Source: Limnobacter humi
GTDB lineage: Bacteria > Pseudomonadota > Gammaproteobacteria > Burkholderiales > Burkholderiaceae_B
Assembly (NCBI RefSeq): GCF_024518835.1
Contig: NZ_JANIGO010000001.1
Location: 930,001 to 994,000 of the forward strand
Direction: 5' to 3'
Length of the DNA stretch: 64,000 nucleotides
Shown: positions 1-9,016 of the stretch, piece after piece
Layout: each line of letters starts with the position of its first letter
Numbering within the stretch: the stretch's first letter is position 1
Position numbers and translations under genes: made by a program
The notes under the pieces: generated by a model
The model's database searches: none
The model's input: the letters and a program-made list of their open reading frames with translations, nothing else
Told to the model about the DNA's origin: nothing

Positions 1-206
1 GCTTTGTCACCCTGTTCAAGGAATGCTCGCTGGTGTCCATTGTGGCCTTGTTCGAGCTGACCGGTGCGCTGGGGCTGGCGCTGTCCGGCGACCTTCACTG
101 GCGGGCCTTTTATCTGGAAGGTTATGTCTTTATTGCATTCATCTACTGGGCCTATTGCTTTGGTTTGTCCAAAGCGGTTGAATACAGACAGCAGCAAGGG
201 CGCTGA
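1..206 (+). CDS. amino-acid ABC transporter permease, C-terminal fragment
   Basis: This is the last 67 codons of a gene that begins before the window; the reading frame starts at base 3 and ends at TGA 204-206. The peptide contains FKECSLVSIVALFELTGA and later FYLEGYVFIAFIYWAYCFGL, the typical end of HisM/AapM-type inner-membrane permeases that move polar amino acids with a periplasmic binding protein and an ATPase. The hydrophobic final helix and the short polar tail fit that family. Substrate cannot be told from this piece. An ATPase gene would often follow, but the next gene is an unrelated hydrolase, so this may be the last gene of its operon. Confidence 0.75.
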   Translation, partial: FVTLFKECSLVSIVALFELTGALGLALSGDLHWRAFYLEGYVFIAFIYWAYCFGLSKAVEYRQQQGR

Positions 207-318
207 GGCGGCGCCTGACTGAAGGGCCGTTAGAACAGAATTTCTAGACCCTGATGCGCTGTTTGTGTACAGTTGTACACCAATAGAACAACACCACCGC
301 TCAGGGAGTGAGCCCAGC

Positions 319-1647
319 ATGAACACCGACAAGCCTGAACAAGCCGCAGACCAGGGTGCCACCGAACGTGGCCGTGGCGACCCCACCGCCGCCGAAACGC
401 TGGAAGGCACATTGATGCTGGTGGGCGACACCATTGCACAAGCCGCCAGCCGCGTGCATGAGTTTCACCGGGCCATTGCCGACATTCCCTTCAAGGCGGT
501 GGGCACCGCCACCATATCGGCCAGCAAGCCAGTGGAAATGGTGCACAACGAAATCACCGACCTGGTGTACGGCGCCGTGCGCGAAACGGGCAAAGGCCTG
601 TTTTCCGGTGCCGCCTGGGTGGTTCGCCAAGCCAATCAAAGCTTGTCTTCGCCCCAAATTATTGATGAAGCCCTGGGCGGTGAGTTGATGGAGCAGGTGG
701 CTCGCGTGCCGGTGCCCGGCATTCCAGGCGACACCACCGGCAAGCGGGTGGCTGCCATTTCTAGTGCCATCAACGGTGTGTTTGGCGACCACCTGGCCGC
801 CACGCGCAACCCCATGGAAGTGAAAATGGGCCTGTATGCCCATGGCCAGTTGGTGGGCACCACGCAAGAAGAATTGATGCAGCAGTTTCCGCAGGCCACA
901 CGCCACTTGGTGGTATTTGTGCACGGCCTGTGTTGCAACGAAGACAGCTGGAACCTGTACATGGACCCGGCACGGCCGGAAACCCGCCCCTATGCTGTGC
1001 GGCTGGAAGAAGACTTTGCCTTGACGGCACTCCACCTGCGTTACAACACTGGCCGAACCATTGAAGCCAATGCCCGCCAGTTCAAGCGCCTGCTGAACAA
1101 GTTGGTACGCAACTGGCCGGTGGCGGTGGACGGTGTAACCTTGGTGGGCCACAGCATGGGCGGGCTGGTGAGCCGTGCCTTGGTCGAAATGATTGACCAT
1201 GACGACCTGATTTTGCGCCGGGCCATACGCGATGTGGTGTGCCTGGGCTCCCCACACGATGGCGCGCCACTGGCCCGTTTGGCTGCGGCTGGCGAGCAGT
1301 TGTTCAACCGCTTTGAATTGTCCAAACCCTTGGGCCGGGTGCTGGGTGTGCGTTCACGCGGCATTCGGGATTTGAAAGACGGCCTGGGCCCCCTGAAAAC
1401 CCACGACGGTCATGATGTGATGTTCCACCTGATTGGCTCATCCATTGGCGACAGCACTGGCAGTTGGTTGCCCAACACGGTGGGCGATGGTTTGGTGACG
1501 GTGAAGTCGGCCCTGGCCGACGACACGGGCCGTGCGCAGCGCCTGGCATTTTCGCACAAGCACCACATGAACCTGCTGAACGACCCCGAGGTGTACCTGG
1601 AACTGCAAATGGTGATGCGCCAGCACTTGCGCCAGCGCGTGGAATAA
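319..1647 (+). CDS. alpha/beta-hydrolase, lipase/PGAP1-like
   Basis: A 442-residue protein with an alpha/beta-hydrolase core in its second half: HGLCCNEDSWN (oxyanion strand region), the nucleophile elbow GHSMGG, CLGSPHDGAPLARL, and a late SHKHHMNLL that can supply the catalytic histidine. These are features of lipase/PGAP1-like serine esterases. The first about 200 residues are not recognised and lack a clear signal peptide. The start at 319 is chosen because CAGGGAGTG lies about 10 bases upstream; an upstream in-frame start at 265 would add residues with no RBS. Its natural ester substrate is not known. It converges with the next gene, with only 26 bases between the stops. Confidence 0.75.
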   Translation: MNTDKPEQAADQGATERGRGDPTAAETLEGTLMLVGDTIAQAASRVHEFHRAIADIPFKAVGTATISASKPVEMVHNEITDLVYGAVRETGKGLFSGAAWVVRQANQSLSSPQIIDEALGGELMEQVARVPVPGIPGDTTGKRVAAISSAINGVFGDHLAATRNPMEVKMGLYAHGQLVGTTQEELMQQFPQATRHLVVFVHGLCCNEDSWNLYMDPARPETRPYAVRLEEDFALTALHLRYNTGRTIEANARQFKRLLNKLVRNWPVAVDGVTLVGHSMGGLVSRALVEMIDHDDLILRRAIRDVVCLGSPHDGAPLARLAAAGEQLFNRFELSKPLGRVLGVRSRGIRDLKDGLGPLKTHDGHDVMFHLIGSSIGDSTGSWLPNTVGDGLVTVKSALADDTGRAQRLAFSHKHHMNLLNDPEVYLELQMVMRQHLRQRVE

Positions 1648-1673
1648 GCCGGTTAAATCAGCCGGCCAGCCTG

Positions 1674-2240
1674 TTACCAGAACATGGGTGACAGGCGGTG
1701 CTCCAACAAAAAGACCGCTTGGGTGGTTTGCAGGTAATTGGCGAGCAGTTCGGCATAGTGGCGCTTGGCGGCCTGGCTTTCCATGCGGCTTTCAATCAGG
1801 TTCATGCCGTAGTATTTCAGTGCCATGTTGACGCGCATGCATTCGGGTGTCCAACTGGGCAGGTGCTGCAAAATCTGGCCCACTGCATCTTGAAATGCGG
1901 TTGAAAAATTCAGGAAGTCTGACTCGGTCATGCCATCCAGCATTTGCAGGGCGTTGTGCACCACTTGGTGACGGCATTCCGCATTCAGGCGCAAATTGCG
2001 GGCCTGGAAGGTGCGCAAAAAATCCAGTAGCAAGGTGTCGGTCAATTGATGGGCGGGAATGCCGTACAGCAGGTTGACGCGAGACAAATCAATGTGCAGT
2101 TGGATGGCAAACTGGCCAGACACGTTGCGGGCACTTAAGGCCCAGCAGGCACCCAACGTTTCAAAAAACACTTCGCGCTCGTAGCTTTGAACCTTGGCCA
2201 CGGGGCGGTACAGGGTTTGGTGGGGTGCGCGAATGCTCAT
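1674..2240 (-). CDS. hypothetical protein, about 188 residues
   Basis: I do not recognise this protein. It reads as a soluble, mostly helical protein without membrane segments or a signal peptide. The start at 2240 (MSIRAPHQ) is favoured; an in-frame start at 2300 would add 20 residues through sequence that looks like leader. No strong ribosome-binding site is visible for either. It is tail-to-tail with the hydrolase gene and reads in the same direction as the DUF748 gene upstream, from which it is separated by a good terminator, so it is probably transcribed alone. Confidence 0.55.
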   Translation of the reverse strand: MSIRAPHQTLYRPVAKVQSYEREVFFETLGACWALSARNVSGQFAIQLHIDLSRVNLLYGIPAHQLTDTLLLDFLRTFQARNLRLNAECRHQVVHNALQMLDGMTESDFLNFSTAFQDAVGQILQHLPSWTPECMRVNMALKYYGMNLIESRMESQAAKRHYAELLANYLQTTQAVFLLEHRLSPMFW

Positions 2241-2340
2241 TGGGAAACCAGCCTTGTGCAAGATCGGATGGCCTATTCTTGCAAAAGCCGGCGTGCCCAA
2301 CCATCACGTAAGTGTGGGTCCACCGCTTGCGGGACGCTCC

Positions 2341-2367
2341 AAAAGAGGGGGCGGGCTAACCCGCCCC
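2341..2367 (-). terminator. Rho-independent terminator of the DUF748 gene
   Basis: A perfect 8-bp GC stem (2348-2355 pairs with 2360-2367) with a CTAA loop is followed, on the minus strand, by CTCTTTT. It begins 23 bases after the stop of the long minus-strand gene. Confidence 0.8.
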
Positions 2368-2390
2368 TGCAGCGCTGGTGGCGTGGTGCT

Positions 2391-5300
2391 TCAGCCTTTT
2401 TTGGCCGTTCCAATGTCCAGGTTCAGTGGCACGGTTTTCGGGTCTTCCGGTTCCACCTGTTTGGGGGTGCCGGCTTTCACCCGCTCGGCGGTAAGCCCTG
2501 CTGCTGTCAGGCCTTCCAGGGCTTTGTCCTGGCGGGTTTTGGCCAACGCAGCCAATTGCGCATCGGTCACCACCTCGCTGTCTTGCAGCTTTTGGGCAAT
2601 CACGGCATAAAAGTCTTTGCCCTTTAGCGCGGCCACTTCTTGCGGGCTTAGCTTGCGCGTGTCTTTGAACAGATTGGTGACTGCACTCAGTGCCTGGCCT
2701 GCCACACCTTGTTCCAGTTTGCCCGGGTTGGCCTCGCGGTAACCGGCTTTCAGCGAGGCCAGTTCGCCACCGCCCAGCCGTTTGGTAAACAGGGCTTCCA
2801 GTGCCTTTTGCACGGTGGGTGATTGCAATGCGATGGGGCCTGGATCTTCATCGGCTTGCAGTTTGTCACCGGCTTGCAAGGCCACTGCGCGGCGCAGTTG
2901 CTGGGCTTGCAGGGCAGTTTTGTCGCTGTTGGCCCAAGTGCCATTCACGGTCAAGGTGAGGTTGGGCCGCTTTTGCAGGGCGGTGCCCAGCTTTTTCAGG
3001 CTTTCGCGTTGTGGGGGCGACAGGCTGGCCACACCGGGGTCAAAGGCCACATTGCCCAAGGCTTCCTCACCGCCACCAAACAGCGAGCCCAGGGCCCGGA
3101 AAGGCGCAGTCACAATTTTGGTGAGCACATTGGTGAAGGCTTTCCAGACCACTGCGCCGTAGCTGAATTGTGGGTCGTTCAGGCTGCCCTTTACCGGGAT
3201 GCCCAGGTCGATGCGGCCGTCGCTGTCTTCCAGAATGGCAATCGCCAGGTCCAGCGGCAGGTCAACCGCCTGCGGGCTTTGCACCCGTTCGCCCAGTTTC
3301 AGTTTGTCGATCAGCACCTGGTTGGTGCTGTTCAATTGTTGCTTGTCGATGCTGTATTCCAGGTTCAATGAGAGCTTGCCCGACTCAATTTTGCGGTTGG
3401 CAAAGGTGGCCGAATAGGGCGTGAGCGTGGTCATTTCCACGTTCTGGAAGTTCACCTTCAGGTCGAGGTAATTGGTGGGGTCAAACAGGTCCAGTTGCCC
3501 GTTGGCCTGGGCCAGGCCGTAGTCGTCCACATCGCCTTTCAGGGCCACTTCACCGCGGGTGCCTGGCAGGTTGCTCAAGCCCGTCAGGCTGCCATTCAAG
3601 CCGTGAATGCGTGTGCCAAAGGGAATGAACAGCGACTCATCGGCAAAGTCCAACTCACTGTCGACAATGTTGAAGCGGTCAATGCTCACACCATAGGCGG
3701 GTGGGCCAGCAGGTTTGTCGGTTGTCGGTTTTTCGTTCTTCGGTTTTGCAGGCTCATTGGGTGAGCCTGGCTGAGTCACCAAAATCCGGTTGATGTTGGT
3801 GGACTTGTCTTTGGCAATCAACACCGCCGTGTCCAGCCCTTTCAGGTTTAAGCGGCCAATGCGCGCTGCTTTGGTACTGGCCGTGAAGGCTGGGGTGGAC
3901 AGGCTTTTCCAGGCCAGAAACGACTTCTTGGTGCCCGCCTCATTCAGGCGCAAATCGTTGATGGCCAGGTTACCGGCGTATTCGGTGGTTTTGCTGTTGA
4001 AGGTGAACTTGCCTGCGGTGGACAGTGTGCCACTGGCCATGTCCAGCTTGGCCTGCTGTGCAATAAAGGGTTGTGCCACCTTCAGGGCCACATTGTTCAC
4101 CGCCAGTTGCAGGCTTGCGCTGGGGGCGGTGGCCACCACGGTACCCTTGGCCTCCATTTGGCCGCCAGAATCCAGATTCAGGCTGGCTTGCAAGGGCAGG
4201 GGTTTGTCGAGGTTTTGGCTCAAGCCCTGGGTGGCCACGGCAATGTTGGATGCCCCCACGGCAAAACCCGCCGGCAGGCTGTCGTCGGTGAACTTCACGG
4301 CCGATTGGTCCAGCTTCACGCCAGCCACGGCCCAGGTCCAGGGCTTGGCGGGGGTGGTGTTTTTGGTTGGGTTTTCGGCTGGTTTATCAGGCGTTTTGGG
4401 CACCCAGGCATTCACCCAGTCCATCAGGTTGAGCTGGCCCGCCTTGTCGCGGTTCAAGGCCAGGTTCAAGCCGCTCAAGGCCACGTCGCCCACCTCGGCA
4501 TGCTGCTCGCCCAGCTTCACATCCACTTCGCCCACGGTGATGCTGTCCAAGGCCAGGGCTGGTTTGCCATTGGCGTAGCTGCCTTGCAGGCCACCCAACT
4601 CAACACGGCCCACCTTGGCGGTGTTGTCGGGCAGGTGGAATTCAACGCCTTTCACGGCCAGCTTGGCCAGGGCAAGATTTTCCGAGGCTTTGCCCGCCTT
4701 GGCCGCCACGGCCAGGTTTTCGGTCGTTAGCTCGGTGTTGGTGATGTGCACCACCGGCTTGCCATCGGCCAGTTGCACGTCAAACTGGGCGCTGGTGCTC
4801 ACCGTGCCGGTGGGTGGGGCTGTGGGCAGCAGGGGCTTTAGCAGCGCGTCCAGCTTGGCCAGGTTGATGTTCTTCACCGCCAGGGTGCCTGTGAAGGCGG
4901 GCACCGCGAGTTTCATTTGCGACTTCAACTGCACCTGCGCGTCAAACGAGGTGTTGGCGTCCAGCTCAAAGTCGCCCGACTGGCTGTTGGCCAGGGTTGA
5001 AAGGTTGTGCAGCTCCAAGGCCAGCGGTTCCAGCCGGGTTTTAAAGCCGTTGGGCGTGCGGCGGTCTTCCACCGTGATGGCGGCCTTGTCGATGTTCAGG
5101 TGGCCCAGCTTGAACTTGGGCGGTGGCTGGTCGGGCTCGGGCTCTTTCGATTTGAAGGCGTTGATGAGGTCGGTCCAGTTCAGCTCGCCGTTGGGCAGCA
5201 GGGCCGCATTCAGGTGCAGGCCTTGCAGGTCCACGGTGTCCAGCGCAATGGTGCCGGTCAGCAGGTCGGTGCCCGACACATCCACAAACAGGCTGTCGAA

Positions 5301-5573
5301 CGACACCAGTTCCTCACCATCGGGCTTGGACAGCTTGAGCGCAGGCACGCGAACGGACAGTTTGAGCGGGTTGATTTCAGGCTTGCCCATCACCAGGGCG
5401 TGGCCCGACTTGTTCTGGATGAACTTGGGCGCTTGCCACTGAATAAGGCTGGGCAGTGCCAGCCAGGCAAAGGCCAGCAGCAGAACAAATACGCCGAGGG
5501 CAATCAGCAGGGCTTTGACCCATTTGGGCCGGGTGGGGGGAAGTACCTTGGTTTCGGTGGCTGGGCTGGACAT
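2391..5573 (-). CDS. DUF748/AsmA-like envelope protein
   Basis: A 1060-residue protein anchored by one N-terminal transmembrane helix (about residues 18-40, ALLIALGVFVLLLAFAWLAL) with a very long periplasmic part made of repeated beta-rich segments such as LDTVDLQGLHLN, typical of AsmA/DUF748 proteins. These belong to the AsmA-like group that includes bridge-like lipid transporters between inner and outer membranes; the role here is inferred. The DUF748 signature region is around YAVSIDRFNIVDSELDFADESL-type sequence in the second half. Start at 5573 (MSSPATETK) is preferred to 5642 because the extra residues would precede a cleaner cytoplasmic tail. A terminator follows directly. Confidence 0.8.
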   Translation of the reverse strand: MSSPATETKVLPPTRPKWVKALLIALGVFVLLLAFAWLALPSLIQWQAPKFIQNKSGHALVMGKPEINPLKLSVRVPALKLSKPDGEELVSFDSLFVDVSGTDLLTGTIALDTVDLQGLHLNAALLPNGELNWTDLINAFKSKEPEPDQPPPKFKLGHLNIDKAAITVEDRRTPNGFKTRLEPLALELHNLSTLANSQSGDFELDANTSFDAQVQLKSQMKLAVPAFTGTLAVKNINLAKLDALLKPLLPTAPPTGTVSTSAQFDVQLADGKPVVHITNTELTTENLAVAAKAGKASENLALAKLAVKGVEFHLPDNTAKVGRVELGGLQGSYANGKPALALDSITVGEVDVKLGEQHAEVGDVALSGLNLALNRDKAGQLNLMDWVNAWVPKTPDKPAENPTKNTTPAKPWTWAVAGVKLDQSAVKFTDDSLPAGFAVGASNIAVATQGLSQNLDKPLPLQASLNLDSGGQMEAKGTVVATAPSASLQLAVNNVALKVAQPFIAQQAKLDMASGTLSTAGKFTFNSKTTEYAGNLAINDLRLNEAGTKKSFLAWKSLSTPAFTASTKAARIGRLNLKGLDTAVLIAKDKSTNINRILVTQPGSPNEPAKPKNEKPTTDKPAGPPAYGVSIDRFNIVDSELDFADESLFIPFGTRIHGLNGSLTGLSNLPGTRGEVALKGDVDDYGLAQANGQLDLFDPTNYLDLKVNFQNVEMTTLTPYSATFANRKIESGKLSLNLEYSIDKQQLNSTNQVLIDKLKLGERVQSPQAVDLPLDLAIAILEDSDGRIDLGIPVKGSLNDPQFSYGAVVWKAFTNVLTKIVTAPFRALGSLFGGGEEALGNVAFDPGVASLSPPQRESLKKLGTALQKRPNLTLTVNGTWANSDKTALQAQQLRRAVALQAGDKLQADEDPGPIALQSPTVQKALEALFTKRLGGGELASLKAGYREANPGKLEQGVAGQALSAVTNLFKDTRKLSPQEVAALKGKDFYAVIAQKLQDSEVVTDAQLAALAKTRQDKALEGLTAAGLTAERVKAGTPKQVEPEDPKTVPLNLDIGTAKKG

Positions 5574-5669
5574 GATAGGACGGTCGATTTGTTGGGGTAA
5601 TTTATGGCAAGACCCGTTACCCGCAAGTATCCCCGATCCCACGGCTGGTGTACACTACGGGCTGCTTGC

Positions 5670-5745
5670 GCGGCCGTAGCTCAGTGGATAGAGTACTGGC
5701 CTCCGAAGCCAGGGGTCGTGGGTTCGATCCCCGCCGGCCGCGCCA
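5670..5745 (+). tRNA. tRNA-Arg(CCG)
   Basis: A 76-nt tRNA with a 7-bp acceptor stem (GCGGCCG with CGGCCGC), anticodon stem CTGGC/GCCAG with loop CTCCGAA (anticodon CCG), T arm GTGGG-TTCGATC-CCCGC, discriminator G and encoded CCA. It is intact and serves as the attachment site of the genomic island on its right. Confidence 0.95.
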
Positions 5746-5748
5746 ACT
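5722..5748 (+). repeat. attL-like direct repeat at tRNA-Arg 3' end
   Basis: These 27 bases, from the T loop of tRNA-Arg through CCA and ACT, occur again exactly at 46239-46265. The left copy restores a whole tRNA gene, the usual outcome of tyrosine-integrase insertion at a tRNA 3' end. The sequence shows the repeat; the attachment role is inferred. Confidence 0.85.
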
Positions 5749-5760
5749 ATTAAATGCTTG

Positions 5761-5786
5761 AAAGCCCCGCTGGTCGGGGCTTTTTT
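5761..5786 (+). terminator. terminator downstream of tRNA-Arg
   Basis: AAAGCCCCG pairs with CGGGGCTTT around a CTGGT loop and runs into TTTTTT. An identical hairpin with the same loop lies at the far island end (46278-46303), so the duplicated tRNA neighbourhood includes its terminator. Confidence 0.85.
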
Positions 5787-5828
5787 GTTTTTACTGCTTC
5801 CATCTCTCTTAATTTCTGAACCTTCCGC

Positions 5829-5914
5829 TTGTGCCCTTGTGCCCATCTTGTGCCCATCTTTTTGGGCACAGTGGGCACCAGAGTATTGGCCCGCATATGG
5901 AAATTCTTGTGCCC
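5829..5914. repeat. cluster of TTGTGCCC motifs inside attL
   Basis: TTGTGCCC occurs at 5829-5836, 5837-5844, 5848-5855 and 5907-5914, and the inverse GGGCAC at 5864-5869 and 5873-5878. TGTGCCCA/TGGGCACA also forms an 8-bp hairpin. Position just inside the attachment site suggests arm-type sites for the integrase or an excisionase; this is inference. Confidence 0.5.
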
Positions 5915-6253
5915 ATAGCAAGCGAGGTATTGGCTTAAACTCGATTTTCAGTTGAATCGCGGTAGAGAGTTTGATGCCCCTAGCTTAATCTGAAATAGGG
6001 TCAATCGGCGCTACCGCAAGCAACTCGAGTCGTCGGCTTTTCGGCCGGAGCGGACTTTGGGGCTGACAGATGGAAACGTCTGGGTTGTTTGCAACAGCAG
6101 ACTTCGAAACTTTGGGAGTAGTCGATCATGGCGCTGACCTTTGGCATCGAGTTCCATGTTCATCATTTGGAGACAGCTAGCCAAGTCAATAAAAAAGGCA
6201 GTTAATATGAAACTCTAGAACTTGGTGCCTGCCTACCGAATTGCATAAACAAC
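5915..6253. other. no gene seen, left island margin
   Basis: No ORF, RNA or clear repeat could be supported here. It separates the motif cluster at the island edge from the first island gene and presumably holds that gene's promoter. Confidence 0.4.
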
Positions 6254-7096
6254 ATGTACATTGACCAACTATTTCCGGAAGTCGTTGGAGACAAGGCGCC
6301 GCTAAAACTGTTGCTGCTGGACGCAGCCGCTTCATTTGGAATGGCAGCGCAGGAGGCCCAAACACTAATCCAGTTACTGCCTAGCCCGTTGATCGACTCA
6401 CCCGGCTTCCTGGACACTTCCACGGGCCTTTGGCGATACGAGTTTGGCGAGCCGTTCATTCTCGACGACCAACTGACTTTTGGTACCCACATGTTTCTGC
6501 CGGTCAATGAACTCCTTTTGGCAACAGGAGCGTTAGCGCGATGGGTGCCGGTAAAGAAACGCGCTGCCTACCTAGCGGCCTTGAATCATCCTAGCAAGCA
6601 CCCCACCGCGTTGTCAGAGATGATGCCTGTGTGCCGCCTGCCGTTCACTTTGACTGTCGACTACGAAGTGTCCGGATATGGGCCAGGCAACAAAACGGTC
6701 GATTGGGCCCTACAAGCGGGAGGCCGACTTATCCTGCTAGACGTAAAGAGTCGCACGACAGATTTCATCCAGCAAGCGCGTAACGCTGCCCAAAACGGTG
6801 AGCTACCGGCACCCCAGCATAATCACAATTTGATGTTCAAAGGTCTTGAGGACAAGTTCAAAGCAGCCGATCCAGCTGTTCAACTACAAGGCGCATGGAT
6901 CACAACGCACATTACGCAGAATATTGTCGAAATCAAAAAAGCTTTCGCGGCCCTAGATTCGGATAAGGTTCACTTCGCCATATTTGGGGATTGGCAATCA
7001 GATGTCAGCCTTTTGGTTCGAAGGGAGTTGGATCGGCAGGTCCTCTTGGGCCTTTTCAACGTTACTCAGTCGCAACGGTTTTTCTTCCAGCCATGA
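6254..7096 (+). CDS. uncharacterised protein with PD-(D/E)XK-like motif
   Basis: A 280-residue soluble protein of unknown family. Around residues 135-170 it reads LTVDYEVSG, then KTVDWALQAG, then LILLDVKSRT: an acidic residue, an Asp and a strand-borne D-V-K spaced as in PD-(D/E)XK nucleases, where Asp and D/E-X-K bind the metal. That suggests a DNA-cleaving role, perhaps restriction, defence or element biology, but the match is motif-level only. It is alone on the plus strand and converges on a minus-strand gene. No good RBS is visible before the ATG. Confidence 0.5.
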   Translation: MYIDQLFPEVVGDKAPLKLLLLDAAASFGMAAQEAQTLIQLLPSPLIDSPGFLDTSTGLWRYEFGEPFILDDQLTFGTHMFLPVNELLLATGALARWVPVKKRAAYLAALNHPSKHPTALSEMMPVCRLPFTLTVDYEVSGYGPGNKTVDWALQAGGRLILLDVKSRTTDFIQQARNAAQNGELPAPQHNHNLMFKGLEDKFKAADPAVQLQGAWITTHITQNIVEIKKAFAALDSDKVHFAIFGDWQSDVSLLVRRELDRQVLLGLFNVTQSQRFFFQP

Positions 7097-7276
7097 TAGA
7101 GGGTTATGCCTTCGAGCATATGCGCCAATTTGTGCCCACCTGAATATATCCCACGAGAGCACAGGGCTGCCAGTAGTGGCTCCGACCCAGGCGGCGATGT
7201 AGTCGTTGTTATATTTGCGTTTCCTGACCCTTGCTCTAAACCGCCAGTGTGTTCGCACTTCTGCTCAAACGCATTG

Positions 7277-7921
7277 TTAGTTGTCAATACGGTCAAGATC
7301 TAGAGCCAAGAACATGGCACAAACGTTATTCGGTTGATACACCAGCGCACCAAAACCCGATAGAACATGAGCTAGCCCGGCGTTTACAAATGTTTGAAGT
7401 GAAGTTGGATCGAATTTAAGCTGTTCCTTCTCGGAAGCATCGTTAAATTTTCTAACGTTTTGAACCTCAAATAAGGGAATTGTCTCGATAGCATGGTTCA
7501 GGCGGTGAAGCATGTCTCCGTCGATCCGCGATGCTGAGTAGGCTTTGAAAACAAAAGCTGCCATTCTGGGCTTGAGGTGCGATTCGAGTCGATCCAGAAG
7601 CTCGATGATGTGCTCGCCGACCTTTCTTCCATATGATGAATCGGATTCTAACCTATACACCATCTCTGTTCGCTCCTCAGAACTCACAGTCTGAAAGTCG
7701 CTCAGGAATTTCAGCAGCTTCTTGACTAGGAGTCGGTCACTAAAACTTACCCCCATATTACCGAGCGCTAAAAGGGTGCCAACAACTGGAATGTCCTTTA
7801 GCAACCCGTCTGAAAGCACTGAATCCAGACCGATCTCGGCATACTCCTTAGCAATTTCTATGGCAGATTCTGTTTTTAAGCTTTCAACAACTGCTGAGCT
7901 GAGTTTGTTTGACTTGCTCAT
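7277..7921 (-). CDS. hypothetical protein with a hydrophobic central segment
   Basis: A 214-residue protein of unknown function. Near residue 40 it has GLLKDIPVVGTLLALGNMG, a short hydrophobic helix pair followed by DRLLVKKLLKFLSDF, a pattern I associate with small uncharacterised proteins of accessory regions. The start at 7921 is chosen because GAGGAG lies about 7 bases upstream; an in-frame ATG at 7954 lacks this. It could be a membrane-active or defence-linked protein, but nothing in the sequence proves that. Confidence 0.55.
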   Translation of the reverse strand: MSKSNKLSSAVVESLKTESAIEIAKEYAEIGLDSVLSDGLLKDIPVVGTLLALGNMGVSFSDRLLVKKLLKFLSDFQTVSSEERTEMVYRLESDSSYGRKVGEHIIELLDRLESHLKPRMAAFVFKAYSASRIDGDMLHRLNHAIETIPLFEVQNVRKFNDASEKEQLKFDPTSLQTFVNAGLAHVLSGFGALVYQPNNVCAMFLALDLDRIDN

Positions 7922-8083
7922 GGTGTAACTCCTCAAATCAGTTTGATTTATCAAAAAATATCGAAGAGAACAGAAATGCGCAGCTGATCCGTGAACTGCA
8001 GGTCACTGACCCCTTGCCGCCCAAAATCAGAGAGCCAGCTAACGACCGCTCCGCCCGAAAAGCAGCACCTCGATTATTTAAGC

Positions 8084-8785
8084 CTACTCAGCAGCTTGCG
8101 GCTTAATCAATTCCTCCTGATCCAGTCGGCTTTTCCCAACTGCACTCACTCCAAACCCTACTGCGTGAAAACCCACGTCATTGCTGCTCATAATCAATCG
8201 CCTCAATACTTTTACGTCTTGATTTCTTGGGTCTAACCAGTCCGCCCACTCGGCCTGTGGAATCATCACCGGCATGCGGTCGTGGACCTCTTTCAATTTC
8301 TGGCACGGGTCGGTGGTAACTATCGCGGTGCTCATCACAAGTTCCCCGGTCACTTTATCTAGCCAGTGATCGCAAACCCCAGCCATGGCAAAGTAGGGCG
8401 TATGCGCGGGGTGAATGTAAAAAGGTTGTCTGCGGCGGTCACTGCCTTCGGGGGGTGTTTGCCATTCGTAGTAACCGCTGGCCGGGATCAGGCATCTAAA
8501 CTTTTTGAAAGCGGTGCGAAACGACGGCTTTTCATGCACAGATTCGCCGCGTGCATTGTTTAGTTTTGCGCTGCCTGTTTTGTCTTTGGCCCAATGCGGT
8601 ATGAGGCCCCACACGTGATTCAGAATCACGCGCTCGCCTTTGCGATTGATTCGCACCACGGGCACTTGGGTGGTAGGCGCGATGTTGTAGTTGTTTTTGA
8701 ATAGGTTTTCATCTTCGGTGTAGCGCGCATCGAAATATTCTGTCAAACGAGAAATTGGCCCTTCGAGAACATATCGGCCGCACAT
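8084..8785 (-). CDS. yedK: SOS response-associated peptidase (SRAP/HMCES family)
   Basis: A 233-residue SRAP protein of full length. It starts MCGRY, giving the catalytic Cys2 exposed after removal of Met1, and has NNYNIAPT, LNNARGES, the SGYYEW glutamate region, and VHDRMPV with the conserved histidine. YedK/HMCES proteins form a covalent thiazolidine crosslink with abasic sites in single-stranded DNA, shielding them. Such genes are common on mobile elements, where single-stranded DNA is exposed during transfer or integration. It sits 5 bases after the XRE gene and is probably co-transcribed with it. Confidence 0.93.
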   Translation of the reverse strand: MCGRYVLEGPISRLTEYFDARYTEDENLFKNNYNIAPTTQVPVVRINRKGERVILNHVWGLIPHWAKDKTGSAKLNNARGESVHEKPSFRTAFKKFRCLIPASGYYEWQTPPEGSDRRRQPFYIHPAHTPYFAMAGVCDHWLDKVTGELVMSTAIVTTDPCQKLKEVHDRMPVMIPQAEWADWLDPRNQDVKVLRRLIMSSNDVGFHAVGFGVSAVGKSRLDQEELIKPQAAE

Positions 8786-8790
8786 AGCCT

Positions 8791-9000
8791 CTAGCCCTGT
8801 TCATCTACTAGTTCAAACAGGTCACCGACCTTGCAATTGAACAGCTTGCACAGAGCCTCAATCGCGGCCAAATCAATCCGGGTCGCAGTCTCGTTGTAGA
8901 GCAAGGTAATCATATTTCTGTGCAGTCCAGTGGCTCTAGCCACGTCAATGACCTTCAGTTTTTGCTCGCCCATGAGCCTTGATAGGTGGCATTTAATCAT
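8791..9000 (-). CDS. XRE-family helix-turn-helix repressor
   Basis: A small DNA-binding protein of about 69 residues with a Cro/C1-type helix-turn-helix: KVIDVARATGLHRNMITLLY followed by IEALCKLFNCKVGDLFELV, typical of compact YozG-like repressors. The start at 9000 is preferred over 9045 because the longer form would run through the palindrome at 9017-9029. It is divergent from the excisionase-integrase operon and lies beside two matching operators, so it probably represses both itself (with yedK) and the integrase module. Confidence 0.8.
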   Translation of the reverse strand: MIKCHLSRLMGEQKLKVIDVARATGLHRNMITLLYNETATRIDLAAIEALCKLFNCKVGDLFELVDEQG

Positions 9001-9016
9001 TCTAGACGTCCAAATG

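Noticed and set aside
301-1257. Long minus-strand ORF opposite the lipase-like gene
   Set aside because: It is a high-GC antisense shadow, His/Gln-rich and unlike any protein; the plus-strand frame has clear hydrolase motifs.
4071-4730. Plus-strand ORFs inside the DUF748 gene
   Set aside because: They are open only because of GC-rich codon use on the other strand and show no RBS or motifs.
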